Shown: in pieces, positions 16,851 through 24,861 of the stretch | How the letters are laid out: each line of letters begins with the position of its first letter | Position numbering within the stretch: the stretch's first letter is position 1 | Origin: Streptomyces sp. C10-9-1 | Lineage (GTDB): Bacteria; Actinomycetota; Actinomycetes; Streptomycetales; Streptomycetaceae | NCBI RefSeq assembly: GCF_024497955.1 | Contig: NZ_JANHKP010000005.1 | Coordinates: 62,001 to 126,000 of the forward strand | DNA: 64,000 nucleotides | Direction: 5' to 3' | Position numbers and translations under genes: made by a program | Notes under the pieces: generated by a model | What the model saw: the letters and a program-made list of their open reading frames with translations, nothing else | Told to the model about the DNA's origin: nothing | Databases searched by the model: none

Positions 16851-17540
16851 GTGGCCGAGCAGGTGCGAGCCATCCGTACACGCAGGACCATTCTCCTGTC
16901 AGCCGCCAAGGTCTTCGAGGAGAACGGGTACCAGGCGGCCACCATCGCGCAGATCCTCACCGAGGCGGGCGTCACCAAGGGGGCGCTGTACTTCCACTTC
17001 CGCTCCAAGGAGGACCTCGCCCAGGGCGTCCTGACCGAGCAGGACCGGCAGCTCGACGTGCCCGGGCACCCCGTGAAGGTGCAGGAGGTGGTCGACTCCA
17101 TGATGATGCACGCCTACCGCCTCCAGACCGACCCGATGGTGCGGGCCGGGGTGCGCCTCACCATGGACCAGCAGGCCAAGGGCCTGGACCGCAGCGGGCC
17201 CTTCCTGCGCTGGGCCGAGGTCGGCCGGACGCTGCTGCGGAACGCGCAGGCGCAGGGGGAGCTGCTCCCCCATGTCGACCCCTCCGAGACGGCGGACGTC
17301 GTCGTGGCCTCCTTCGCGGGGATCCAGTCCATGTCGCAGGCCCTGTGCGACTACCGCGACCTGACCGTCCGGGTGGGGGCGCTGATGCGCCACGTCCTGC
17401 CCGGCGTCGTGGTGCCGTCCCTCCTCGCGTCCCTGGACCTGTCGGAGGGGCGCGGCGCGGCCGTGCACGCCCTGGCGCTGGAGCGTGCCGGCGGGGCGGA
17501 GCGCCCGGCCGGGGGGCGGAGCCCGGCGGACGCGCGCTGA
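16851..17540 (+). CDS. Gamma-butyrolactone-receptor-type TetR regulator (ArpA/ScbR-like)
   Basis: 229 residues. The DNA-binding domain RAIRTRRTILLSAAKVFEEN, then ATIAQILTEAGVTKGALYFHF and SKEDLAQGVLTEQ, is the ArpA/ScbR/BarA signature. The Trp in LRWAEVGRTLL lies at the place of the ligand-contacting Trp of this family. Members bind gamma-butyrolactone-type signals, or, as pseudo-receptors, antibiotics, and repress at ARE boxes. GTG 16851 follows AAGGGAG; an upstream in-frame extension is inside the regulatory region and was rejected. It ends 27 bp from the convergent FAD monooxygenase gene. Confidence 0.85.
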   Translation: MAEQVRAIRTRRTILLSAAKVFEENGYQAATIAQILTEAGVTKGALYFHFRSKEDLAQGVLTEQDRQLDVPGHPVKVQEVVDSMMMHAYRLQTDPMVRAGVRLTMDQQAKGLDRSGPFLRWAEVGRTLLRNAQAQGELLPHVDPSETADVVVASFAGIQSMSQALCDYRDLTVRVGALMRHVLPGVVVPSLLASLDLSEGRGAAVHALALERAGGAERPAGGRSPADAR

Positions 17541-17567
17541 CGCGCCGCCCCCTGCGGCTCCGCCCGT

Positions 17568-19058
17568 TCACGGCCGCGGCGCCCCGCCCCGCGGCCCGAA
17601 CCAGGCGGAGAGGGCCTCGCCGAGCTCCACGTCGCCCGGCGCCCAGGCGATGTAGCCGTCGGGCCGCAGGAGCAGCGCCTCCGCCGGGGCGTCGTCGGCC
17701 TCCGGGGCCCGCGCCACCCGCACGAGCGGGCCCCACGCCCGCGCCGCCTCGCGGTGGATCTCGCCCTTCTCCCCGAAGAGCAGCAGGACGGGGGCTCCGC
17801 CCCGCAGCAGGCCGACGACGTCCCTCCCGCCGTCCTCGGCTTCCCCGGCGGTGAGGACCCGGTTCGGGAGGAAGGTTCCGGCCGGGGGTGCGCCCCGCCC
17901 CGAGGCCGCCGGGTGGACGGTGTCCTGAGCACTGATCAGGCCGCCGAGATGCCGCTGCCCGTACCCGTCGGCGACGATGCCCCGGAAGAGCTCGCGCAGC
18001 CGGTCGACCTCACGGCCGGGGCGCATCAGCGCCAGTTGGGCGCGGGTGTTGTCGACGACCCGGCGGGCGGCCGGGCGGCGCTCCCGGTCGTAGGTGTCCA
18101 GCAGGGCGTCACCCGCCTCGCCGCGGACGACGAGCGCCAGCTTCCATCCGAGGTTCAGCGCGTCCAGCACCCCCGTGCTCAGCCCCTGCCCGCCGATGGG
18201 GAAGTGCAGGTGCGCCGCGTCGCCGGCGAGGAGCACGCGGCCCGCGCGGAAGCTGCGGGCCAGCCGTGTGTAGTCGCTGAAGCGGCTGAGCCAGCGCCCC
18301 CGGGTGAGGGCGATCTCGCGGCCCGCGATCCGGGACACCTCCCCGGTCAGCTCCTCCAGGGTGACCGGCAGCCGGTGCCGGGGGTGGGGACCGGTGCAGT
18401 CCAGCGTGCGGATGTGCCGCTCCCCGTCCCGACCGGACTTGACCGCGAGCCAGCCCCGCGGTGTGCGGTGCCAGCCGTCGGGCAGCGCTTCCGGGTCGGC
18501 GGGGGTGGCGACACCCGCCAGGGCCGAGACGGTGGGGCGTTCGCTGTCGGCGCCGATGCCGGCGTGGCCGCGGACCGTGCCGCGGGCGCCGTCCGCGCCC
18601 ACGGCGTAGTCGGCGTGGAGGGTGAGCGCCCCCTGCGGGCCCTCGGCCCGGATCCGGACGCGCTCGGCGCTCCCGGCAGCCTCCCGTACGAGGCCGACGA
18701 CGCGGTGGCCGCGCAGGAGGCGCACCCCGGCCGCGGCCGCCCGCGACGCGAAGTGGCGCTCGAGTTCCGCCTGCGGTCGCTTCAGGAGGGGCGGCGGTTC
18801 CGACGCCGGGGCCGTGAGGGGCAGTCCCGGCAGGCCCGCGAAGTGGAAGTGCCGGGTGCCGCCTCCGAAGGACGGCGGGAGGTGGCCGCGCCGGACCAGG
18901 CACTGCACGGCCCTGGCGTGGAGCGTCGTCGCCCTGGGCTGGTCCGAGACGGCCGTGCGTTCCTCCAGCAGGACGGTGTCCACCCCGTAGCCGGCCAGTT
19001 CCGCGGCCAGGAGCAGGCCGACGGGCCCTCCCCCGACGACGACCACCTGAGTCCGCAC
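17568..19058 (-). CDS. FAD-dependent aromatic hydroxylase (polyketide monooxygenase type)
   Basis: 496 residues, the usual length for group A flavoprotein hydroxylases of the PgaE/CabE/RdmE type. FAD motifs: VVVGGGPVGLLLAAELA (residues about 5-21), then YAVGADGARGTVR (DG motif) and GDAAHLHFPIGGQGLSTGV with DALNLGWKLA (GD motif). The C-terminal thioredoxin-like domain ends with APAEALLLRPDGYIAW. Such enzymes hydroxylate aromatic polyketides with NADPH and O2. No PKS gene is in the window. The gene is convergent with the butyrolactone-receptor homologue. GTG start, weak Shine-Dalgarno. Confidence 0.87.
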   Translation of the reverse strand: MRTQVVVVGGGPVGLLLAAELAGYGVDTVLLEERTAVSDQPRATTLHARAVQCLVRRGHLPPSFGGGTRHFHFAGLPGLPLTAPASEPPPLLKRPQAELERHFASRAAAAGVRLLRGHRVVGLVREAAGSAERVRIRAEGPQGALTLHADYAVGADGARGTVRGHAGIGADSERPTVSALAGVATPADPEALPDGWHRTPRGWLAVKSGRDGERHIRTLDCTGPHPRHRLPVTLEELTGEVSRIAGREIALTRGRWLSRFSDYTRLARSFRAGRVLLAGDAAHLHFPIGGQGLSTGVLDALNLGWKLALVVRGEAGDALLDTYDRERRPAARRVVDNTRAQLALMRPGREVDRLRELFRGIVADGYGQRHLGGLISAQDTVHPAASGRGAPPAGTFLPNRVLTAGEAEDGGRDVVGLLRGGAPVLLLFGEKGEIHREAARAWGPLVRVARAPEADDAPAEALLLRPDGYIAWAPGDVELGEALSAWFGPRGGAPRP

Positions 19059-19263
19059 TCCTGCCCCCTGCCGTGCACCGCGCCCCCCGTGCCGCCCGGC
19101 GCCCGGACGGCCGGAATGACCTCTACCCCGCCGACCGCACCGCCCATGCGCCCCCGCGGACTGCTGCCGGAAACCGGCAACAGCGCCGGTTCCGAGCGGT
19201 GCCGGCGGCCGCGGGCAGGCGCCTCGCGCCCCGCACCGGGCGGCACCGGGGGCGGGTGCGGGG

Positions 19264-20301
19264 TCACCGTGCCGCCTGGGCCAGGTCCGGCCAGCGGGAT
19301 CCCGCGGGGGGACGGGCCCCGAGCGTCTCCCCGACGGCCGTGCGCCAGTCCTTGGCGGGCGCGTAGCCGAGCTTCCGCGCGGCGCGGTCGCTCGGGCAGT
19401 ACCAGTCCCGGGCGACGTGGACGAGCGACCGGGTGAGGAAGGGGGCGGATCCGGGCAGCACCGGGTGGAGCGCCTCCATGAGGCCGCCGAAGGCGAAGCC
19501 CGCCCCGTAGGGGACGCTGAAGCGGGGCGCGGGCAGGCCCGTCTCCCGGCAGACGTACTCCAGCACGTCGCGCATGGTGGGGAAGGAGGGGCCGCAGATG
19601 TTGAAGGACTCGTACGGGTCGAGTCCCTCCGCGAGCGCCGCCAGGGCCATCCCCTGCCCGAGGTCCGTGTCCGCGACCAGTGCGAGGCGGCTGCGGCCGC
19701 CGGAGAGCCAGGGCACCATCCTGGTCCGCAGGCGGGGGACGAGGGCGGGCACCATGCCGAGCGTGTTGCCCGCCCCCACGAAGTGACCGAGCCTCAGGAC
19801 GACCATCTCGGTGCCCTGCCCGGCCGTGGCGCGCATGTGGTGGTCGAGGTCGATGAGCCGGTCCGCGTGGGGCCAGAACCCCGTGGGGCACAGGGGTGAG
19901 AGGTCGTCCACCGGGCCGCCGTCGCGCGAGGGCGTGCCGACGGCGACGGTCGAGGCCAGGACGAAGCGCCGCACGCCTGCGGCGCGCGCCCGGGCGAGGA
20001 GGTCGAGGGCGGGCTCCAGGAACAGCGTGCGCTCCTCGCGCCGGTGACCCCAGAAGGCGCCCCAGGTTCCCGCATGGCAGACGACGTCGATGCCGCGGAC
20101 GACGCTGCGCCGGTAGTCCGGGTCCCTCAGGTCCCCTGCCCGCACCTGGCCCGCGAAGCCCTCGGGCAGGCGGTGCGGGTCGCGGCACGCGGCCACCGGC
20201 TCGGCCCTCGGGTCGGCGGCCAGCGCCCTGAGGGTGTGGCCTCCGAGGAATCCGGTGGCTCCGGTGACGAGGACGCGCACCGCGTCCCGGGAATGTGTCA
20301 T
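19264..20301 (-). CDS. NAD-dependent epimerase/dehydratase-family protein lacking the YxxxK motif
   Basis: 345 residues. Extended-SDR Rossmann start VRVLVTGATGFLGGHTLRAL, then GDLRD and FVLASTVAVG (catalytic Ser/Thr strand). Where the active-site YxxxK is expected, the sequence reads TGFWPHADRLIDLDHH, with neither Tyr nor Lys in register, so normal SDR chemistry is doubtful; it may have a changed mechanism or be a binding protein. AAGGAG precedes the ATG. It follows the TetR gene at 20345 by 43 bp on the same strand and is probably in its operon. Confidence 0.8.
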   Translation of the reverse strand: MTHSRDAVRVLVTGATGFLGGHTLRALAADPRAEPVAACRDPHRLPEGFAGQVRAGDLRDPDYRRSVVRGIDVVCHAGTWGAFWGHRREERTLFLEPALDLLARARAAGVRRFVLASTVAVGTPSRDGGPVDDLSPLCPTGFWPHADRLIDLDHHMRATAGQGTEMVVLRLGHFVGAGNTLGMVPALVPRLRTRMVPWLSGGRSRLALVADTDLGQGMALAALAEGLDPYESFNICGPSFPTMRDVLEYVCRETGLPAPRFSVPYGAGFAFGGLMEALHPVLPGSAPFLTRSLVHVARDWYCPSDRAARKLGYAPAKDWRTAVGETLGARPPAGSRWPDLAQAAR

Positions 20302-20344
20302 GAGGGGGCTCCTTCGGGGGTCGGGGACGTCCCTTCAGGCCGCG

Positions 20345-20908
20345 TCACAGGGCGGCCAGCCAGCGGCGGAGCCGTCGGGCCTCGCCCTCGACGAGGGCGG
20401 GGTCCGCGAAGCCGTGGGCCAGCAGGCTCGCGCCCTGGAGCGCCGACAGCAGGTGGACGGCGAGCTGCCGGGGGTCCTCGTCCGTACCGAGGGCGTCGAA
20501 CCGCTCGGTGAGCCAGTCGAGGATGTCCGCGAAGACGCCCCCGGCGCTCCGGGCCAGCGGGCCTCCGTGCTTGCCGAGTTCACCGCAGAGGGTTCCCACG
20601 GGGCAGCCGCTGCGGGCGAGGGACTCCCGGTTCTCCAGGGTCATGCAGACGAAGGAGTCGATCTCGGCACGGGGGTCCTTCCGCGCCTCCCACTGCTGCC
20701 TCAGGGCCGCCTGACGGGCCGCCTGCTCCTCGATCAGCGCCTGGCCGAGGTCCTCCTTGGTCCTGAAGTAGTAGTAGACGTTACCGAGGGGCACCTCGGC
20801 CCTGCGGGCGATGTCGGCCAGGGTCGTGCGGTGGAAGCCCTGTTCGTGGACGACTCCGACCGCCGCCTGCACCAGCCGGGCGCGCTTTCCGCTGTCCGTT
20901 CGACTCAT
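20345..20908 (-). CDS. TetR/AcrR-family regulator
   Basis: 187 residues. HTH: RARLVQAAVGVVHEQGFHRT, then TLADIARRAEVPLGNVYYYF with KEDLGQALIEE, typical of the LmrA/YxaF-like group. CPVGTLCGELGK in the second domain contains two Cys that resemble the redox/electrophile-sensing Cys of that group. It heads an operon with the epimerase-like gene. No Shine-Dalgarno precedes the ATG, and a strong palindrome abuts it, so a short or absent leader is likely. Confidence 0.85.
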   Translation of the reverse strand: MSRTDSGKRARLVQAAVGVVHEQGFHRTTLADIARRAEVPLGNVYYYFRTKEDLGQALIEEQAARQAALRQQWEARKDPRAEIDSFVCMTLENRESLARSGCPVGTLCGELGKHGGPLARSAGGVFADILDWLTERFDALGTDEDPRQLAVHLLSALQGASLLAHGFADPALVEGEARRLRRWLAAL

Positions 20909-20909
20909 G

Positions 20910-20929
20910 TTGGTCAGTCAACTGACTAA
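20910..20929. promoter_or_regulatory. TetR operator palindrome at the 20345-20908 gene start
   Basis: GTCAGT (20913-20918), CA centre, ACTGAC (20921-20926) pair perfectly, and the symmetry extends outward imperfectly to TTG and TAA. It begins 2 bases upstream of the ATG. A perfect TTGACA (minus strand, 20944-20939) lies just upstream as a possible -35 box. Autorepression is expected. Confidence 0.65.
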
Positions 20930-20996
20930 CTGAGCGGGTGTCAACCCCGATCCGGAGCACGTGTGCCGGGGCACCTCCCGGCGGGACCCGGCCGCC

Positions 20997-21022
20997 CCGC
21001 CCCTCCGCGCCGGGAGGGGCGG
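20997..21022 (-). terminator. Hairpin after the TetX-like monooxygenase gene
   Basis: Arms CCGCCCCTCC (20997-21006) and GGAGGGGCGG (21013-21022) with a 6-base loop, about 15 bases beyond the stop of the minus-strand gene. Confidence 0.6.
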
Positions 21023-21036
21023 AGCGGTCGCGGGCG

Positions 21037-22218
21037 CTACGAAGGCCGGGCGGCCTCGCGGGCCAGCACGGCCGGCTTGCCGGACAGGGAGCGCGCCACC
21101 AGCCGGCCGACGCCGGGGACGCCGGACAGCCGCATCGCCGCCCGCCTGACGCGCAGGCGCGAGGCGGACGCCGGCAGGAACCACTCGGCCGCCGCACGCC
21201 CGGCCTCCTGCCTGTCCTCGGCCACGGGGCGCCACCGCGCCTCGTAGGCGGCGAGCCCGGCGTCCACGGACGCCGACCGTCCCAGCTCCTCGGCCAGCAC
21301 GTACGCACCGGCGATCCCGAGCGAGGCGCCCTGGCCGGCGAGCAGCGACACGGCGTAGGCGGCGTCCCCGACCAGCGCGGTGCGCCCGCTGCTCCAGCGG
21401 TCCGTCACGATCTGCGCCACCTGGTCGTAGTACACCTCGCCGGACGGCGGGCACTTGTCGAGGGCACGCGGGACGACCCAGCCGAGCCCCCGGTAGGCGC
21501 GGCGCACCGCCTCGCGTACGTCCCGGGGAACTTCGCCGCTCGCGGCACGGTGCACTCCGAACGCGGCGACGCGCCCGTCGCGCAGGCCGTACAGGCCCAT
21601 CTGGCGGTCGACGGTGTCCGTCATGCAGAAGCGGCCCCGCACCTGTGCGAAGACCTCCGGGTCGTCGAAGACGTAGGCGGCCGTGTGGAATCCCCGGTAC
21701 CGGAGGAAGGACGCCTCCTCGCCGAAGACCAGCCTCCGGACCGTCGAGTGCACGCCGTCGGCGCCGACCAGCAGGTCCGCCGTCTCGACGGTCCCGTCGA
21801 GGAGCGTCACGCGGACCCCGCCGGAGGTGTCCCGGACCGCGGCCGGGCCTGTTCCGAAGCGGAGGTCCACGGCCGCGGGGAGAGCCTCGCGCAGCGCCCG
21901 CTCCAGGTCGGGTCGCATGATGCTCAGCATCCTGCCGTCGAGGGCGCGGGCGAACCGCGTGTAGTCCAGCCCCGCACGGCGGTGCCCGCGCTCGTCCACG
22001 AAGCCCGCCTCGTCGATCCGGTAGGACAGTTCCTTCAACCGCGGCAGGAGGCCCATGGCCTCGGCCGCGTCGTAGCCCGGCCCGAAGAAGTCGACCATGT
22101 ACCCCTGGGTCCGGGGCCCGGGGGCCTTCTCCACGACCACGACGTCCCAGCCCAGCGCGTCCAGCCGGTGCGCCGTTGCGAGTCCGGCGATTCCCGCCCC
22201 GCAGACCACTGCCTTCAT
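21037..22218 (-). CDS. FAD-dependent monooxygenase (TetX/PHBH-like)
   Basis: 393 residues. FAD-binding GxGxxG at the N-terminus (AVVCGAGIAGLATAHRL), DG motif LVGADGVHSTVRRLV (about residues 150-165) and GD motif LVGDAAYAVSLLAGQGASLG (about 280-299). Length and motif order match single-domain group A monooxygenases such as TetX-like drug-modifying enzymes; no C-terminal thioredoxin domain. The ATG overlaps the stop of the upstream TetR gene (ATGA), so it is probably induced through that regulator. Substrate unknown. Confidence 0.87.
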   Translation of the reverse strand: MKAVVCGAGIAGLATAHRLDALGWDVVVVEKAPGPRTQGYMVDFFGPGYDAAEAMGLLPRLKELSYRIDEAGFVDERGHRRAGLDYTRFARALDGRMLSIMRPDLERALREALPAAVDLRFGTGPAAVRDTSGGVRVTLLDGTVETADLLVGADGVHSTVRRLVFGEEASFLRYRGFHTAAYVFDDPEVFAQVRGRFCMTDTVDRQMGLYGLRDGRVAAFGVHRAASGEVPRDVREAVRRAYRGLGWVVPRALDKCPPSGEVYYDQVAQIVTDRWSSGRTALVGDAAYAVSLLAGQGASLGIAGAYVLAEELGRSASVDAGLAAYEARWRPVAEDRQEAGRAAAEWFLPASASRLRVRRAAMRLSGVPGVGRLVARSLSGKPAVLAREAARPS

Positions 22219-22856
22219 GCCGTATCACCCGTTCCCTCGGCGGTCAGTCCCCCGCCGTAGATGGCCAGTACCTCCGGCGCCCAGCGTTCGAGGCCCTCGG
22301 CGGAGAGCGGGTCCACCCCGAGGACCTCGGCCACCCTCGGACGCAGCAGCAGCAGCGCGAGATCGTTGACCAGCAGGAACGCCGCCCGCACCTGTGGGTC
22401 GCGACCGGCGGCCGCCTGACCTGCCCGCTCCATCTGCTCCAGGGCGCGCCGGCTGAGTTCGAAGAGCCTGCGGAACAGGGCCCGCCCCGCCTCCGATCCC
22501 GACAGCAGCAGGCGCCCCAGGTAGGCGGGCACCGGGGAGTCCGCGGGCAGATGGCGCAGCACGGCCGCGCCGAGGCCGTGCTGCGGGCCCTGCTCCGGGT
22601 CACCCGCCGGGTCGCGGACCGCCACCTCGCGAAGGACCGCCTCGAAGACGGCCAGGACGTGCCGGTCCACCTCCTGCCGCAACCCGTCCTTGGAACCGAA
22701 GTGGTGCAGCACGAGCCCCGGGGACACCCCGGCGGCCTGGGCGATCTGCCGCACGGAGACCGCATCCGGCCCCGACACGGCGAAGAGCCTCAGGGCCTCG
22801 TCCCGCATCACGGCGCGACTCGTCCGGTCGCCGTCACCTCTCATCGCTGAACGCAT
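22215..22856 (-). CDS. TetR/AcrR-family regulator of the adjacent monooxygenase
   Basis: 213 residues from ATG 22856. HTH: MRDEALRLFAVSGPDAVSVR, then QIAQAAGVSPGLVLHHFGSKDGLRQ (quoted in parts); the rest is a helical ligand domain. Upstream on the minus strand TTGCCC, 17 bases, TAACGT, then 7 bases to the ATG: this fits a leaderless transcript starting at or near the A of this ATG. A second ATG at 22844 would give 209 residues. It overlaps the monooxygenase start, forming a self-controlled resistance- or catabolism-type operon. Confidence 0.82.
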   Translation of the reverse strand: MRSAMRGDGDRTSRAVMRDEALRLFAVSGPDAVSVRQIAQAAGVSPGLVLHHFGSKDGLRQEVDRHVLAVFEAVLREVAVRDPAGDPEQGPQHGLGAAVLRHLPADSPVPAYLGRLLLSGSEAGRALFRRLFELSRRALEQMERAGQAAAGRDPQVRAAFLLVNDLALLLLRPRVAEVLGVDPLSAEGLERWAPEVLAIYGGGLTAEGTGDTA

Positions 22857-22882
22857 GTTCAATACGTTAAACGTTTGTTCAG
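22847..22882. promoter_or_regulatory. 36-bp operator region overlapping the TetR start
   Basis: Outer arms CTGAAC (22847-22852) and GTTCAG (22877-22882) pair perfectly; inside are the palindromes TGAACGCATGTTCA and ACGTTAAACGT. The region covers the proposed -10 box and the start codon, so bound repressor would block initiation directly. Confidence 0.6.
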
Positions 22883-22893
22883 TCCTGGGCAAA

Positions 22894-22930
22894 CGGCCGC
22901 CCGGCCCTCCCCTGCGGGGCCGGGCGGCCG
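22894..22930 (-). terminator. Hairpin after the AhpD-like gene
   Basis: Arms CGGCCGCCCGGCCC (22894-22907) and GGGCCGGGCGGCCG (22917-22930), 9-base loop, about 60 bases beyond the AhpD-like stop on the minus strand and just before the next promoter. Confidence 0.7.
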
Positions 22931-22988
22931 CGCTCCCCCGGGCGCGGCGCACGGAGGGGCGGGGCGGGCGGCGGCCCGCCCCGGCCGC

Positions 22989-23462
22989 TCACCCGAACTG
23001 GCCGGGGCGGTAGTCGCCCGCGGGCTGGCGGACGAGGACGTTGACCCGGTTGTAGGCGTTGATGAGCGCGATGAGCGAGACCAGTGCGGCCAGCTGGTCC
23101 TCGTCGTAGTGGCGGGCCGCCTCGTCCCACGCCCCGTCCGTGACGCCGCCTGCGGCGTCGGCGATCCTGGTGCCCTGCTCCGTCAGTTCCAGGGCGGCGC
23201 GCTCGGCCTCGGTGAACACCGTGGCCTCGCGCCATGCCGCCACCAGGTGGAGGCGGGTCGCCGACTCCCCCGCGTGCGCGGCCTCCTTGGTGTGCATGTC
23301 GGTGCAGAACCCGCAGCCGTTGATCTGGCTGGCACGGATCTTCACCAGCTCCTGGGTGGCGGCCGGCAGGGCCGAGCCGGCGACCACCGCCCCCACCGCG
23401 CCGATCCGCTTGAGGATGGCGGCGGAGACCGGGTTGGCGAAGAGGTCCATTCGGGCGTCCAT
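22989..23462 (-). CDS. Carboxymuconolactone decarboxylase/AhpD-like protein
   Basis: 157 residues, all-helical. Contains INGCGFCTDMHTKEA, the CxxC...H motif (Cys about residues 49 and 52) of the peroxidase-active AhpD-like branch, and the conserved VSLIALINAYNRVNV helix near the C-terminus. Likely a small alkylhydroperoxidase reduced by thiols. ATG 23462 was chosen because AGGAG lies 6 bases upstream, removing 11 residues from the longest frame. Monocistronic between two terminator-like regions. Confidence 0.87.
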   Translation of the reverse strand: MDARMDLFANPVSAAILKRIGAVGAVVAGSALPAATQELVKIRASQINGCGFCTDMHTKEAAHAGESATRLHLVAAWREATVFTEAERAALELTEQGTRIADAAGGVTDGAWDEAARHYDEDQLAALVSLIALINAYNRVNVLVRQPAGDYRPGQFG

Positions 23463-23596
23463 GGTGAACTCCTGTGTTCTCGCGTGTGGTTTCACCTCTG
23501 TGACGGAGGGCGCCCGACGGGATGTGACACGCCCTTGTGTGATCCGCGCCTCACGGGCCGCCGGAGCGGGACCGGGTCGGCGAGGCTCCGCGCGCG

Positions 23597-24802
23597 TCAG
23601 CCCTGCCGGATCCGCGCCCCGTGCCGGTCCGCCGCGCCGGCCTCGCGCGACCAGCGGAACTCGACCTCCGGATAGCGGGGCGACGGCGTGTCGAGCAGCG
23701 GGGCGGGGCGCCCCCGGAGGAACCGGTCGAGGAAGGCGCGCACATGGACACGGACGAGCACCGCGGAGCGGGCGGGGTCGAGGGTGCCCAGCAGCGCGGC
23801 GTACACCTCGGGCGGCCAGTGCTCCGCGAGCCCTCCCGCGGCGGCGAAGTGCGGCAGGTCGGTGTAGCCGAGGTGACCGCTGCCCGCGATGCGCAACTGC
23901 CGCGCCCAGCCGCGCTGGTTCTGCCGCCAGCGCTGCCAGGTCTCATGGTCCTCCAGGGCGGTGAGCAGCAGGAAGGGGCGGTCCAGCCCGCGATCCGGCA
24001 CGCTCGACCCGAACAGGCCCGCGTCGAGGGCCGCGCCCGCGCGGAAGCGGCGGTCGACGCGCAGGGCCTCGGCGGCCGCCGCGCCCCCCATGGAGTGCCC
24101 GAGCACACCGACGCGGTCCGGGTCGGCGAGGGGCCGCAGCGGATGCCGGGCTCCCGGATGGCGGCGCGTCAACTCGTCGGCCACGCACCGCAGATCGCCC
24201 ACGCGGACGGCGACCTCCAGGCGCTCCTGGGCGGCCCAGTCGGCGGGTTCGCCGGGGATCGCGCTGTAGCGGGCGCGGCCGTCCGGGAACTCGACGACCG
24301 CCGCGTCATGGGTGTGGTCCACGCCCGCGACCAGGTACCCGTGGGAGGCGAGCTCCTCGGCGAGTGCCGTGAGGTTGCTTCGCCCGCCCTTGCGCCCGTG
24401 GCCGACCAGCACCAGGGGAAGCCTCCTGGGCACGGCGGGGGCACCGCGCCGGGCGTGGGGCCGTACGCGGGCGAGGGTTCCGGGAGCCAGCGGCAGGCCC
24501 GACTCCAGCGCGGCGGCGACGCGCGGGGTGGTGTAGGAGGCGGGAGCCCGGCCCCGGGTGCGCCGGGCCGGGTACCACAGCTGCACCATCAGCTCGCGGG
24601 GGCGGTCTCCGGGGACCAGCGGGTCACGGCGGCGGCGGTCCACGAGGTGCAGGGCCTCCGTCCCGACCGCCAGGGGGCCGGTGGGGGCGGGCAGGGGCAC
24701 GGCGGGTCCGCCTGCGGCGGCGGCAGCGGCGGGCCCGGACGGCAGTACGGCACCGGCGGCGCCCGCACCGGCCAGAGCGAGCAGTTGTCGGCGTGCGAGC
24801 AT
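23597..24802 (-). CDS. Exported lipase/PAF-acetylhydrolase-like esterase
   Basis: 401 residues. The N-terminus LARRQLLALAGAGAAGAVLP is a twin-arginine-like signal peptide followed by an Ala-rich cleavage region. Catalytic elements: oxyanion strand LVLVGHGRKGG, nucleophile elbow GHSMGGAAAAEAL (Ser about residue 238), and GSGHLGYTD supplying the His. The arrangement VQLWYPARRTRG near residue 80 is typical of the PAF-acetylhydrolase/Streptomyces lipase family. GGGAGGG precedes the ATG. A perfect 16-bp palindrome lies 44 bases upstream and may control it. Confidence 0.85.
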   Translation of the reverse strand: MLARRQLLALAGAGAAGAVLPSGPAAAAAAGGPAVPLPAPTGPLAVGTEALHLVDRRRRDPLVPGDRPRELMVQLWYPARRTRGRAPASYTTPRVAAALESGLPLAPGTLARVRPHARRGAPAVPRRLPLVLVGHGRKGGRSNLTALAEELASHGYLVAGVDHTHDAAVVEFPDGRARYSAIPGEPADWAAQERLEVAVRVGDLRCVADELTRRHPGARHPLRPLADPDRVGVLGHSMGGAAAAEALRVDRRFRAGAALDAGLFGSSVPDRGLDRPFLLLTALEDHETWQRWRQNQRGWARQLRIAGSGHLGYTDLPHFAAAGGLAEHWPPEVYAALLGTLDPARSAVLVRVHVRAFLDRFLRGRPAPLLDTPSPRYPEVEFRWSREAGAADRHGARIRQG

Positions 24803-24845
24803 GGTGCACCCTCCCTGTGGGCCGGTCCGACGGCGCCTCAGGTTA

Positions 24846-24861
24846 ATTGGTCCGGACCAAT
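24846..24861. promoter_or_regulatory. Perfect 16-bp palindrome upstream of the lipase gene
   Basis: ATTGGTCCGGACCAAT is its own reverse complement. The TGGTC...GACCA layout resembles sites of HutC-type GntR regulators such as DasR (dre core TGGTCTAGACCA), differing in the two central base pairs on each side. Its site 44 bp upstream of the lipase ATG is right for an operator. Confidence 0.6.

Noticed and set aside
14301..24802. A complete secondary-metabolite gene cluster
   Set aside because: Regulators and tailoring-type oxygenases are present, but there is no PKS, NRPS, terpene synthase or AfsA gene in the window.
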